The translations under genes were made by a program, and so were the position numbers. From Paenibacillus sp. JCM 18996 (lineage in GTDB: Bacteria; Bacillota; Bacilli; Paenibacillales; NBRC-103111), in contig BBFE01000003.1 of the NCBI GenBank assembly GCA_001313085.1, forward strand, positions 62,001 through 126,000: 64,000 bases of DNA, written 5' to 3'. The notes beneath the pieces were generated by a model. That model saw only the letters and a list, made by a program, of their open reading frames with translations. It was not told the DNA's origin and searched no databases. Numbering within the stretch: the first letter of the stretch is position 1; each line of letters opens with the position of its first letter. Of this stretch, positions 33,151 through 45,762 are shown in pieces.

Positions 33151-34275
33151 TCCGCATCATGCCCCTTCCGTTTGATCGCCGCAAATAGGATTGCCGGTAC
33201 GAGAGAATAGGTGAGCGCCCCAAGGATAACCTGCACGGACGGCCAGATATTTTGGTTCGGTGCTGCTTTCCAGAAGGTTTGATTGACGATTATGGTACAC
33301 ACAAGGATGATGGTGAAGCTTGCCGCAAAACCGGCCCGTGTGGCTGGTTTATCCCTTTTTTTTAAACAGGATGCGGATCGCCCCGTAAAAGAACAGCAGG
33401 AACAGGCCAATGGCCCAGGCATAATAAAATAACTGGACTGAGATCATGATGATATCGATCCGGTCCAGAATCGGCGACTGCAGATAACGGACCATATTCA
33501 CCACCGGATAGCTGCTTTGGTTCAAGTAATTGGAACCGAAGAACAGGATCGACGCTATGAACAAAAGCAAATATTCAAAAAACAGACATCGCATTGGCAA
33601 TCGTCAAATATTTCAGCAGCTTCTTCTGCGGGGCCAGCCAGCTGCCCAAAACGATCAAATATTCAGGTCCCGACAAGGATGCCCATACCAGGAGCATACC
33701 CTGCCAGGATGACCGCGCCCATTCTGTCGGTACGAGCGGGTATAAGTCATGCAGATGGGCGTCCGGCGGTAAGAAAAAAATCGAAAATAAAACGCAATGA
33801 CCCAAAATCCGCCTAAAAAAACGCGATTACGACAAACCGCATTGTTTTTTTCCATTCCTTTGGAAGCCATGTAGCCGCTGATCAGTAAAGTGTACAGAAC
33901 CAACGAGTTTCTGTTCATCCAGGGAAAGATAAATTGATGGACAATTTCCACGTAACCGAGGGTAATCACGCTGATTTTAACAAGAATCAGAGCGATACCG
34001 GCCATGGCGGCAAAACGTACCGTCCGTTCACCGAAAAGCTTCACAAAGCCCTCATATCCCTGAGAGGCATATTCCGTGCTAAACCACTTGGACAGCATCC
34101 ACAGATTGACCTGAGACAAGATCCCGAGCGCAATAATTCCCCAAACCATGTAAGAATGGACGAGGTATGCGGGCAGGACCAGAACAAAAAAAAGCAGCTG
34201 CAGCCGGTTTACCATCAGCATGGCGTATACGCCGCCAAAAGTAGCCGTTCTATCAAATAACGGGAATGCTTTCAC
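33147..34275 (-). CDS. Spore germination permease (GerAB type)
   Basis: B subunit of a germinant receptor, an amino-acid-permease-like membrane protein of about 10 helices that senses or binds nutrients. Visible helices include LQLLFFVLVLPAYLVHSYMV, FAAMAGIALILVKISVITLG and CLFFEYLLLFIASILFFGSN. Breaks near 33845, 33815, 33775, 33590 and 33360 fall in A/T runs. ATG 34275 overlaps the stop of the A-subunit gene (34272-34274), and the C-subunit gene overlaps its end, so the three form one operon in the order A-B-C. Confidence 0.8.
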
Positions 34276-35783
34276 GCTGTCATCTCCTTCGGCTGTATCT
34301 CCACTTCTTTAGAGGGCGCAAAAAAAATTCCGGCCGGTTTTTTCATGTTGGTCAAAGGGGCCCTTATGAAAAGGTCTTTCCAATCGTGGATGTGAAGCGG
34401 CGTCACGGGCACGAAGTAAGGCTGCTTCAGGGAAGAAAGGCCGTTCAAATGGATGAGACCGCCACGAACCCCAGGAAGATTCCCAGCATTCCCAGAAGGG
34501 ATGATAGTACCAGGAGAAAAAAACTGGACCAACGTGTTCGCTCTCGTCATCATATAATTGGGCACCAGGAATGAGGCAATGGCGGCAATGCCGACAAGGA
34601 CAATCAGCACTTTGCTCGCGAAACCGGCTGCGACCGCGGCCTGCCCTATAACGATACCGCCGATGACCCCGAGGGTTTGCCCGGATTTGGTCGGCATGCG
34701 AAGGCTTGCTTCTTTGATGATTTCCAGGGTGATCAGCATCAGCGCGGCTTCCCAGAACGGAGAAAAGGGCAGTCTGCTTCGGGACTCCAAAAGAACAAAA
34801 AAGATGCTGCAGCGGGATCATTTGATAATGATGCGACGTGAGCGCCACATAAAGAGGATGAGTGTCATCGAAATAAAAAAAACCGAGATATCGGATAATC
34901 CGTAAGGCACTGGCGACGATCCATCGGTTAATGTAATCCTCCGGCGAAACGAAAAGGTCGAAAAAAAGGTGGTGGGAGCGACCAGCGCGAACGGCGTATT
35001 GTCCACCAGGATCGTAAGCTTGCCGATACCGAGGTAATAAGCGACGGCGTCAGGCCGATCGGTTTGTTGAAACTGAGGAAAGACGCTATGGGTATGCTCC
35101 TCTAAAAAAAAGCGGCAAGCTGGGAGGATTCGAGAATGAGGTCAAAGTCTACTTCGGCAATCTTGTTCCTAGCAATTTCCACGATATCCGGATTGGTCAA
35201 TCCCTCGATGTACATTAAGACAACCGATGTTTTGGTAAGGGTACCCGCCGTAAACTTTTCGGTTTTGAGCGCAGCCAAAGGAAGCCGCCTGCGCAGCAGA
35301 GTGATGTTCTTGTCTATTTGCTCGCTGAAGCTGTCCTTCGGTCCGTACAGGATCGTCTCCGTTTCGGATGATTCGATGGCGCGGCCCAAGGGGTTCTCAA
35401 GAGGGATGGCCCACCACTGGCTGCGTGCCGTGTCGTTCAGGACTACGGATCCCTGCAGCAGCTCGGTGATGGCCTGCTCCAATGTCGTGATCTCCGATAT
35501 TTTGGACGTGAGCAAGCTTTCATACACCGTGTCCCGGGACAGACGGCTCAGCGGTTCGATAATGAATTGGTCCAGGCGCTTCCGGTCGATCAGCGAGCTG
35601 ATGTACAGCAGTGTAACCTTTTGCTCATTGTATGTGGGCCGTTCAATGATCTCCGCATCCTGCATGCCCGCTGTAAAATGTTTCAGGGCCTCCAGCGTGA
35701 TAGGCGATTGCAGCGAATATTGAGACTCTTTGTGCTCACGGTCGATCCCGTTTCTGACCTTTTTTCCACAGCATGGCATTCAT
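34272..35783 (-). CDS. Spore germination protein A subunit (GerAA type)
   Basis: A subunit of a GerA-type germinant receptor. After removing one A near 35760 the start is MNAMLWKKVRNGID, with CAGGTG before ATG 35783. The soluble N-terminal domain has TLLYISSLIDRKRLDQFIIEPL, QGSVVLNDTARSQWWAIPLE and VVLMYIEGLTNPDIV, all family hallmarks. The C-terminal membrane domain contains GKLTILVDNTPFALVAPTTFF, EAALMLITLEIIKEASLRMP and GGIVIGQAAVAAG. Breaks near 35105, 34965, 34875, 34795 and 34325. The germinant is unknown. Confidence 0.85.
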
Positions 35784-36058
35784 CACCTGAAATGATTATT
35801 TGGATGTACAGGGAGTTATTATGAACCATTTGTGCCGATATCAACCAAATTTTTAGGCTGATAATTGTAAAATGTCAGGAGTGGACGCTCCCATATTGTG
35901 GATGGGCTCTGACCACCCGCGGTGCAGCACCGCAACGGTGGAGGATCGCGGCTTGTACGACGTGTCTAACTTAACCCGAGGTAACTATCTTGCGGAGCAA
36001 CTTGCTGTGTTGTAGGATTTATTTGTTCATACTTTTCTATAATACAAGGAGGTTCACC

Positions 36059-37047
36059 ATGCCTTATCAAGCGGACAAGTCCCGTTACAGTACGATGAAG
36101 TACAATCGCTGCGGCCGTTCGGGCGTCAAGCTGCCGGCGATTTCATTGGGGTTGTGGCATAATTTCGGAGGTGTGGATACATACGAGAACGGCAGGGCGA
36201 TGCTGCTCAAAGCTTTTGACCTGGGAATTACGCATTTTGACTTGGCCAATAACTACGGTCCGCCTGCGGGTTCCGCGGAAGAGATGTTCGGACGTATGAT
36301 GAAGACGGATTTGGCCGCTTACCGGGACGAACTTATCATTTCCTCCAAAGCCGGCTACTACATGTGGCAAGGGCCTTACGGCGAATGGGGTTCCCGCAAA
36401 AAATCTGATGGCGAGCTGCGACCAGAGCTTGAAGCGGATGGGGGTGGACTATGTCGATATTTTCTATTCGCACCGATTTGACCGGAGACGCCTTTGGAAG
36501 AAACGATGGGGGCGCTGGATTCAATCGTGCGTCAAGGGAAAGCGCTTTATGTCGGCATCTCCAGCTATAACGCGGAGCAAACGGCTGAAGCCGTGCGGAT
36601 TCTGAAGGAGCTTGGAACGCCGCTTTTGATTCATCAGCCTTCTTATTCCATGCTCAACCGTTGGGTGGAAGACGGCCTGCAGGATGTCCTGGCGGAAAAT
36701 GGCGTGGGAAGCATCGCTTTCTGTCCGCTGGCTCAGGGGCTGCTCACGGGCAAATATCTGAAGGGCATCCCCGAGGATTCCAGAGCGGCAAGCTCGACCG
36801 GCTTCCTGAAAGAGAAGGATGTGACGGAAGAAAAGGTCGCGAAGGTTCGCCAGCTGAACGAAATCGCATCCGAACGCGGCCAAAGCCTGGCGCAAATGGC
36901 TCTGGCCTGGGTGCTGCGCGAGGGCCGCATCACTTCCGCCTTATCGGCGCAAGCCGCGTCAGCCAGATCGAAGAGAATGTAGCGGCGCTTAGCAACCTCG
37001 ATTTTAGCAGGGCAGAGCTGGATCGGATCGATGAGATTTTGAGATAG
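36059..37047 (+). CDS. Aldo/keto reductase (YghZ/MgrA-like)
   Basis: NADPH-dependent reductase of the group that includes L-glyceraldehyde 3-phosphate reductase. ATG 36059 follows AAGGAGG. The protein has KYNRCGRSGVKLPAISLGLW, ITHFDLANNYGPPAGSAE (catalytic Asp and Tyr), IISSKAGYYMWQGPYGE and the NADP-binding end ALIGASRVSQIEENVAAL. The catalytic Lys is that of SSKAGY. Breaks near 36400, 36478 and 36945 are single bases. Stands alone; detoxification of aldehydes is the usual role suggested for this group. Substrate not shown by context. Confidence 0.85.
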
Positions 37048-37224
37048 CGGTACGTCGGTACGTTAGTATTGGCGGCGCGAGATGATAGCGGAACGGGAGT
37101 ACGCTATTCTTCTCCCCGCTGGAATTAGATGAGCTCTGTGAAGGGTAACTGTCCTTTTATCCATGACAGATTGCATTTAATGCCGTCCATTATGACAGCG
37201 GTTCTTACTTGACGTATTCAGCCA

Positions 37225-39846
<2,622 letters not shown>

Positions 39847-39885
39847 TCAATATCTCTCCTAACCATTAAATTAAGAAAAAAACAT

Positions 39886-39915
39886 TTGACAAGAGTTTAC
39901 CCGGCATGGTACAAT
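39886..39915 (+). promoter_or_regulatory. Plus-strand promoter facing the rph promoter
   Basis: TTGACA at 39886-39891, 18-base spacer, TACAAT at 39910-39915. A near-consensus promoter pointing away from rph coding sequence, with no open reading frame before the terminator at 40008. Confidence 0.65.
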
Positions 39916-39921
39916 TTAAGT

Positions 39922-40038
39922 GTAAGATGCAATAGTTATAACTGTAGAACTTGGTGTAGTCGTAATCTGATTATATCATCGTGTCTGTTTATGTGCAATA
40001 TAAAATAAACTGGTAAAACTGACCAGGTTCTTTTTTTT
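39922..40038 (+). ncRNA. Candidate ~115-nt small RNA antisense to the rph leader
   Basis: Bounded by the plus-strand promoter (39886-39915) and a hairpin-T8 terminator (40008-40038: AACTGGT with ACCAGGTT, perfect if one lost C is restored, then T8). No ribosome site or start codon with a useful frame lies within. It covers the rph promoter and the first ~40 bases of the rph leader in antisense. Could instead be a fragment of a lost gene's control region. Confidence 0.5.
39970..39998 (-). promoter_or_regulatory. Promoter of rph
   Basis: Minus strand: TTGCAC (39993-39998), 17-base spacer, TATAAT (39970-39975), a good housekeeping promoter about 115 bases before the rph start codon. The leader it would make contains the palindrome AGTTATAACT (39934-39943). 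Confidence 0.75.
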
Positions 40039-40934
40039 GATTTTCCACTGCCATTAGTCACATCGAAAAACCTAGTTCAGACCGACTCCGTCACTGCATA
40101 GTCACCTTGCGGTTCTATGCAGCCTAAGGAAATCCTGAAGTTGCGTTGGGTTCTTATTGAACTCCCTCGGTACGATTCATTTTTTCTCACGCAATGCTCA
40201 CTTATTCGCAGGATTTCACCCATGTTAAGTGGGAAGGAATATGTGAACAGAGACTCAGACATAGACCCTTGGCAACATGAAGGCGCACTGAAATAGAGGG
40301 GGATGTTAATGACCCATATATTTCCATATACTGCACGTATTCTCCACGTCACCCTTGGAGGTTTTCACTCCCATGTCTCAACGGGTCTTCGCCCTCTCAT
40401 TCCTTCGTTACACCTTTCCAAGGGGTGGAGGCCGGTCTTGCTATCTTTACGGGTCGGTGCCCTTTAGTTCAATACACCCGGTACTCCGTGCTTTCTTTGA
40501 AATCCTGCGAAGAAAGCCAAGGAAAATGCTTACACCCACCACCCGATAATGCTTCCGTGGAACACTGCCAAAGCAGAAAAAAAAGAGGAATTGTAAGAAT
40601 CAGACAGAGAAATGGGCGAAAAAGTTGATATATTACCAATCTTTGGGCTCTATCCAACCCCATTCAACCTTGAAAAAAAATGACTATAATCTTTATTACA
40701 CTAGTGATAGATAAGAAGACTTGAGTTTGCCGGGTGGAGCCATCAAAAGATGGTCAAGACCACGCTGCTGCCTGATTAGACTGAGAGGAGTGTGACTCGG
40801 AATATGAAAAGGAGAGCGTACAGCCGTAAGATTCGTCGTCTTATCCGTTCCGGAATCTATTTAAGGCCTGCCCTCAATTGGCGTCCGCGAGCTTCATGAC
40901 TGGCGATAGACACGGCAATGATAGACACAATAGA
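40039..40934. other. Gene-free block of ~900 bp with nested stems
   Basis: No protein recognised on either strand; open frames here are short and without ribosome sites. Nested complementary segments are clear: GAAATCCTG (40129-40137) with CAGGATTTC (40209-40217), inside it TTGCGT (40141-40146) with ACGCAA (40189-40194), and inside that GGGTTC with GAACTCCC. Next to it CTGCATAG (40094-40101) pairs with CTATGCAG (40115-40122). On the minus strand a GTGCGCC at ~40289 followed by such stems recalls the 5' part of a group II intron. I cannot confirm this. No reverse transcriptase is present. Confidence 0.45.
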
Positions 40935-40990
40935 AAAGAGGCTATCTTTCAAGCAGATTTGTTGTGCGGAAAGAGCAGCCTCTTTTTTTT
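40935..40990. terminator. Bidirectional terminator at the hybrid kinase end
   Basis: AAAGAGGCT at 40935-40943 pairs with AGCCTCTTT at 40977-40985, extended inside by CTTTC/GAAAG, with T-rich ends on both strands. It ends the minus-strand kinase gene and any plus-strand transcript from the preceding block. Confidence 0.8.
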
Positions 40991-40996
40991 CAGATT

Positions 40997-42894
40997 TCAC
41001 ACAAATTTACTGATTATTTTCTGCAGCTGATCTCGTTTAATGGGCTTGCTGATGTAATCGTCCATGCCGGCGGACAGGTATTCTTCCCTGTCGCTTTCAA
41101 AAGCGTTTGCGGTGACGGCGATAATTTTGGGACGCGTATCTTCCGGTATCGTCTCGCGGATGATTCTGGTTGCTTCCATCCCGTCCATCACGGGCATTTG
41201 AATATCCATGAAGATCAGGTCATATGGCTTCCGTTTCAAACACTCTAAAACTTCGATCCCCGTGCCCGCGATATCGGCGGTATAACCGGATTTCTCCAGC
41301 ATTTTCAGCAGCACCTTCTGGTTGATCTCGTTATCTTCCCCAATCAATATACGAACGGAACAAGCCCCTCTATCCTCCTGTACGGCGGTCGAATTCCCGG
41401 CATGACTGCTGTGGCAAGGTCGGCCGTAACCATGATAGTGAAAGCGAAATCAGCCCCTTCCCGTCCGGAATTCTCAAGCCATATCTCTCCGCCCATGAGC
41501 TGAACGAGTTTTTTTTGCAGATGGCCAGCCCCAGTCCGGTCCCGCCGTATTTGCGTGTATTGGATGAATCCAGTTGGGAAAAGGCTCGAACAGCTGACCC
41601 AGCTTCTCTTTGGGGATGCCGATTCCGGTGTCTCTGACATTAAATTTCAGCTTTAGCCCATCTTCCTTCTGATCCAGCAGCCCGATCGACACCCTTACGC
41701 TGCCTGAAGGAGTGAATTTGATCGCGTTTCCCACCAAATTCATCAGCACCTGCCTTAACCGCGTATGGTCGCCAACAACGACAGCAGGTATTTGCGGATC
41801 GACGGAGGAGCTTATGTCCAGCTTTTTTTTTCTGGGCGGAAACCGAGTGGACATCGAAGGTTTCCTCTATGCATGCTTTTAAGTCAAAAGGCTCAGCTTC
41901 CAATTCGACTTTGCCCGACTCGATTTTGGAAAAATCCAGAATATCGTTGATGATGGAAAGCAGTGCATTCTCACTTTTCACGATATAATCGACATATTCT
42001 TTTTTTGCTCGGAAGTTAGATTGGTGTCTTTAAGCACATGGGTGAGACCGACAATGCCGTTCAGCGGCGTCCGGATTTCATGGCTCATCATGGCGAGAAA
42101 GTCGCTTTTCGCTCTGGTGGCGGCCTCCGCTTTTTTCCTTGGCATCGATCAATTCCTGTTCGGCATTCTTACGTTCTGTTATATTTCTCACGAAAGCGCT
42201 GAATATATAGCCGTCGCCCCATTGAATGGGAGTTACAGTCAATTCAACCGGAAAAAAACATGGCCATCCCGATGAAGCGCTGACAGTTCAAGCCGTTTGT
42301 TCAGTATCTTTCCCTGCCCGGTCGCCATAAAACGCTGCAGTCCGAGTTTGTGCGGCCCGCGGTAGCTTGGCGGAATGATCAAATCGGCCAGATCTCTGCC
42401 GACCGCTTCACTTTTCGGCCAACCGAATTCGATTTCCGCCCGGGGATTCCATTCCGTCACTCTTCCTGTGGAGTCCATTACAATCACTGCGTCGAGCGCA
42501 TGGTCCGTTACAGCCAGGTACCTCTTCTGCATGTCTCGCAGGGTCGTCTGCGATTGATTGCGTCCTTCGATATCCTGCAGCAGAAGCCAAAAGCCGACGA
42601 CGCTGTTCCGGTTGTCGCGGATGGCTGATGCTGAGACGGATAACGGGACGGATTCCCCGTAACGGTTGATCAATTGAGTATCCGAGTAAGGTAAATAGTC
42701 GGCGCCGCGGGCGGTCAACGGCTCCAAATTGTAATTCGGCAAAATAAGTTGCAGCGGCTCGCCTATCAGCTCTTCCTCCGTGTATTGCAAAAAAAGTTGA
42801 AAATGGATTTATTGACATTGCGGATGACAAGCTCAGGCGAGAGGAAAATGGTGATATCTCCCAGGAAATTGATGCTGCCGCTCAATTTGCTCAC
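40997..42894 (-). CDS. PAS hybrid sensor histidine kinase with receiver domain
   Basis: No membrane segment, so a cytoplasmic sensor. Two PAS domains (about 42880-42600 and 42550-42240; [17 protein letters not shown]) precede HisKA ([12 protein letters not shown] near 42090, phospho-acceptor His) and HATPase ([37 protein letters not shown]). The C-terminal receiver domain has [23 protein letters not shown] (acceptor Asp) and VTANAF. GTG 42894 ([13 protein letters not shown]) is the likely start; breaks near 42787, 42250, 42135, 42003, 41825, 41580, 41510 and 41350. Divergent from a second hybrid kinase. No output regulator adjacent. Confidence 0.85.
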
Positions 42895-43019
42895 TCTTTC
42901 TGTGATTGGACATTGTTTCTATTATACAGCTAATTTATCTTGGGAAAAAAAAGGACTTCAATCATGTATACTTTATTTAACCTGAACTTGTCAATAAAAG
43001 TAGAGAGAGAGGATGTTCC

Positions 43020-45679
43020 ATGCATTACAAACCAATAGATCATCACTCTTTATTTGAGCACGCGTACACATTTTCTCCTGCCGGTATAGCTTTAGTGTCA
43101 ATGGACGGCAGCTGGCTTAAGGTCAATCCGGCGTTATGCAAAATATTAGGCTATTCGCAAGAGGAATTAACTGGGTTAAGATTTCAGGATGTGACTCATC
43201 CGGACGATTTGACGGCAAGCAATCAGAACCTTGAGAAATTGCTGGACGGACATTCTTCGACTTATGAAACGGAAAAGCGTTATATCCGCAAAAAAACGGC
43301 GACAACATTTGGGTGGCGCTTCATTGTTCTTTAGTCCGTGACGAGGCGAGCGGTGACCCGCTTTATTATATTTCCAATATAATCGATATTAGCGAAAAAA
43401 AAAGCCGCCGAACAAAAAAATTGTTGGAAATTGAAAGTTTATATAAACTGATTTCGGAAAATGCCCAGGATATTATCTCTTACAGCTCGCCCGATGGAAT
43501 CACTCTATTTTGCTCCCCGTCTGTGCGGAATTTGTTAGGCTATGAGCCGGAAGAGGTCATCGGAAAACCGTCCTATGAATATTACCATCCGGATGATTTG
43601 CGGGAGCTCCAATCCATGCACTTGTCGGATAATGATGTCGTTACCTATCGTGTCCGGCACAAAAAAACGGCAGCTACATCTGGGTTGAGACCACTTTCCA
43701 GGTGATCCGGGACGATGATGGCAATGTTGAATATATCATGGGCATCGGACGAGATATTACGGAAAGAAAGAGAAGCGAAGATATCCTTGAGGAAGCGCAA
43801 AAGATCGCCTTGCTGGGAAGCTGGGAATGGGACCTGGCCGAAGATGAGCTTTGGTTCTCACGGCAAGTGTACTCGCTCTGCAATGTCGACAACAATAAAG
43901 GCGAGGTACCGCCGCAAGAGCTTTTAAACGTAGTGCATCCAAGCGATAAACAGTGTGTATTGGAAGGTTTCGCCAGTGCGAAAAGGGGCCATGATATGAA
44001 CCTGGAAATTCGCATACAAACAGACGATTCGATCAGGTTCCTCCATATTCGAGGCTTGGTGTCCCGTGACAAAAAAACGGATTACCCTTGAAAATCAACG
44101 GCACGGTCCAGGATATCACGGAAAGAAAAAAAATGTGGAACTGAAGCTGCAGGAAAGCGTACAAAGATACACTTCGTTAAAAAAAAGTACAACCATGACG
44201 CGGTTTTTTTCGATAGACCCGGAAGGCAATATCATTAATACCAATGTTATGGGCGAGAAGCTGACCGGATATGATGTGAAAGATCTCATCGGCGTGAATT
44301 TCTCAAGATTTCTCGGAGCGGACAACCTGCAAAGGAAAATTTCAGAAAGCGCCATTGACACCCACTCCGATAACAGCATTGACAAAATCCGGCACAAGGA
44401 AGGCCATATCATTGAAGTGCTGACCACAATGGCCCCTATCATTATCAATAACGAAAACGTCGGATACTATATTATCGCCAAGGATATCACCGAGCAGCGC
44501 AGGCTTCTTATCGCGAAGGAAGCGGCAGAGAGCACCAATAAAGCAAAGAGCGAGTTCCTGACCATGATGAGCCATGAAATCCGCACTCCGATGAACGGGG
44601 TCATAGGCATGACCGATCTGCTGCTGGATACGACCGATCTGGATTCGCAGCAAAAAAAGAATACATTGAAATCATCCGTAAAAGCGGCGACACGCTGCTT
44701 AACATTATCAACGACATACTGGATTTTTTTCCAAAATAGAGTCGGGCAAGACCGAGCTGCTCGAAGAACCTTTTGATGTAAGGGAATGCATCGCGGAAAC
44801 GCTTGACGTCTTGTCGCCCAAATCTTCTGAAAAGGTGCTGAATATGACGTTCTACGTTGCTCCTGATGTGCCCGATACGCTCATAGGCGATTCCGGCCGG
44901 CTCAGGCAGGTATTGATCAACCTGGTGGGCAACTCGATAAAATTCACCTATACCGGCGGTGTGTATGTGTCGGTGAGAAAGCTTTCGCAGCAATGCAATA
45001 AAGTTGAGCTTGAATTTGTCGTGAAAGACACCGGGATAGGCATTCCCGCCGATAAAATGGAAAAGCTGTTTGAACCGTTCTATCAACTGGACAACTTTAT
45101 GACCCGTAAGTCAGGGACGGGCACCGGATTAGGCCTCGCGATCAGCAAGAAGCTTGTGGAGCTGATGGGCGGGGCAATCTATGCCCAACCGACGGAGGGA
45201 CCTGGAGCAACCTTTGTGTTTACGGTAAGCCTGAAAACCGAAACCTATGCGGAGGTTCCGCGATTTGAACAGCTGCCGCCTGGTTCAGCCGACCAAAAGC
45301 CTCTGAAAATACTCATAGCCGAGGATAACGAGATCAATCAGCTGGTTTTAACGAAGATGCTTGAGAAGATAGGTCATAAAGCCACCGTAGTCGATAATGG
45401 ACAGGAGGTTCTGAATGCCGTCGCAGGCGATGCGTACGACATGATTTTTTTATGGACATCCAGATGCCTGTCATGAACGGTTTGGAAGCTATGCAGATCA
45501 TCAAACAGGTTACTCCTCCGGAGAATCGTCCGTTCATTGTTGCCGTAACAGCGAATGCGCTCAAAGGCGACCGGGAGAAATTTCTGGCGGCCGGAATGGA
45601 CGAATACATCAGCAAACCGCTGAAAAGCGAGCACGTAGCGCTAATGATTGATAAAGCCTTTCATAGGCTGAATAGGTAA
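43020..45679 (+). CDS. Multi-PAS hybrid sensor histidine kinase with receiver domain
   Basis: Four PAS domains in a row (43060-43400, 43440-43760, 43790-44130, 44150-44510) are followed by HisKA ([12 protein letters not shown] near 44570) and HATPase ([40 protein letters not shown]). The C-terminal receiver is split by a T7 run at 45445 and rejoined as [15 protein letters not shown]. No membrane helices. ATG 43020 follows GAGAGGA. Breaks also near 43293, 43400, 43663, 44070, 44130, 44185, 44655 and 44727. Divergently transcribed from the other kinase over a shared ~125-bp control region. The two may act in one phosphorelay; this is inference. Confidence 0.85.
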
Positions 45680-45681
45680 AT

Positions 45682-45712
45682 TTGGGGTCCCCGGGAACTT
45701 CCGGGACCCCAA
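45682..45712. terminator. Hairpin between convergent genes
   Basis: TTGGGGTCCC at 45682-45691 pairs perfectly with GGGACCCCAA at 45703-45712. It lies just after the kinase stop and before the end of the convergent phosphatase gene. No long T run follows. Confidence 0.6.
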
Positions 45713-45762
45713 GCTGTCAACGCTCAAGTCTTGTATGAGGAGATGTCACGATGCCGAGGGTC

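Noticed and set aside
35880..35960. GCGGTGC/GCACCGC palindrome upstream of the aldo/keto reductase
   Set aside because: No T run and no clear promoter overlap; too little to call a terminator or operator.
40355..40549. Open frame of 64 codons in the gene-free block
   Set aside because: No ribosome site, no family features, and the surrounding DNA folds like a structured RNA on the other strand.
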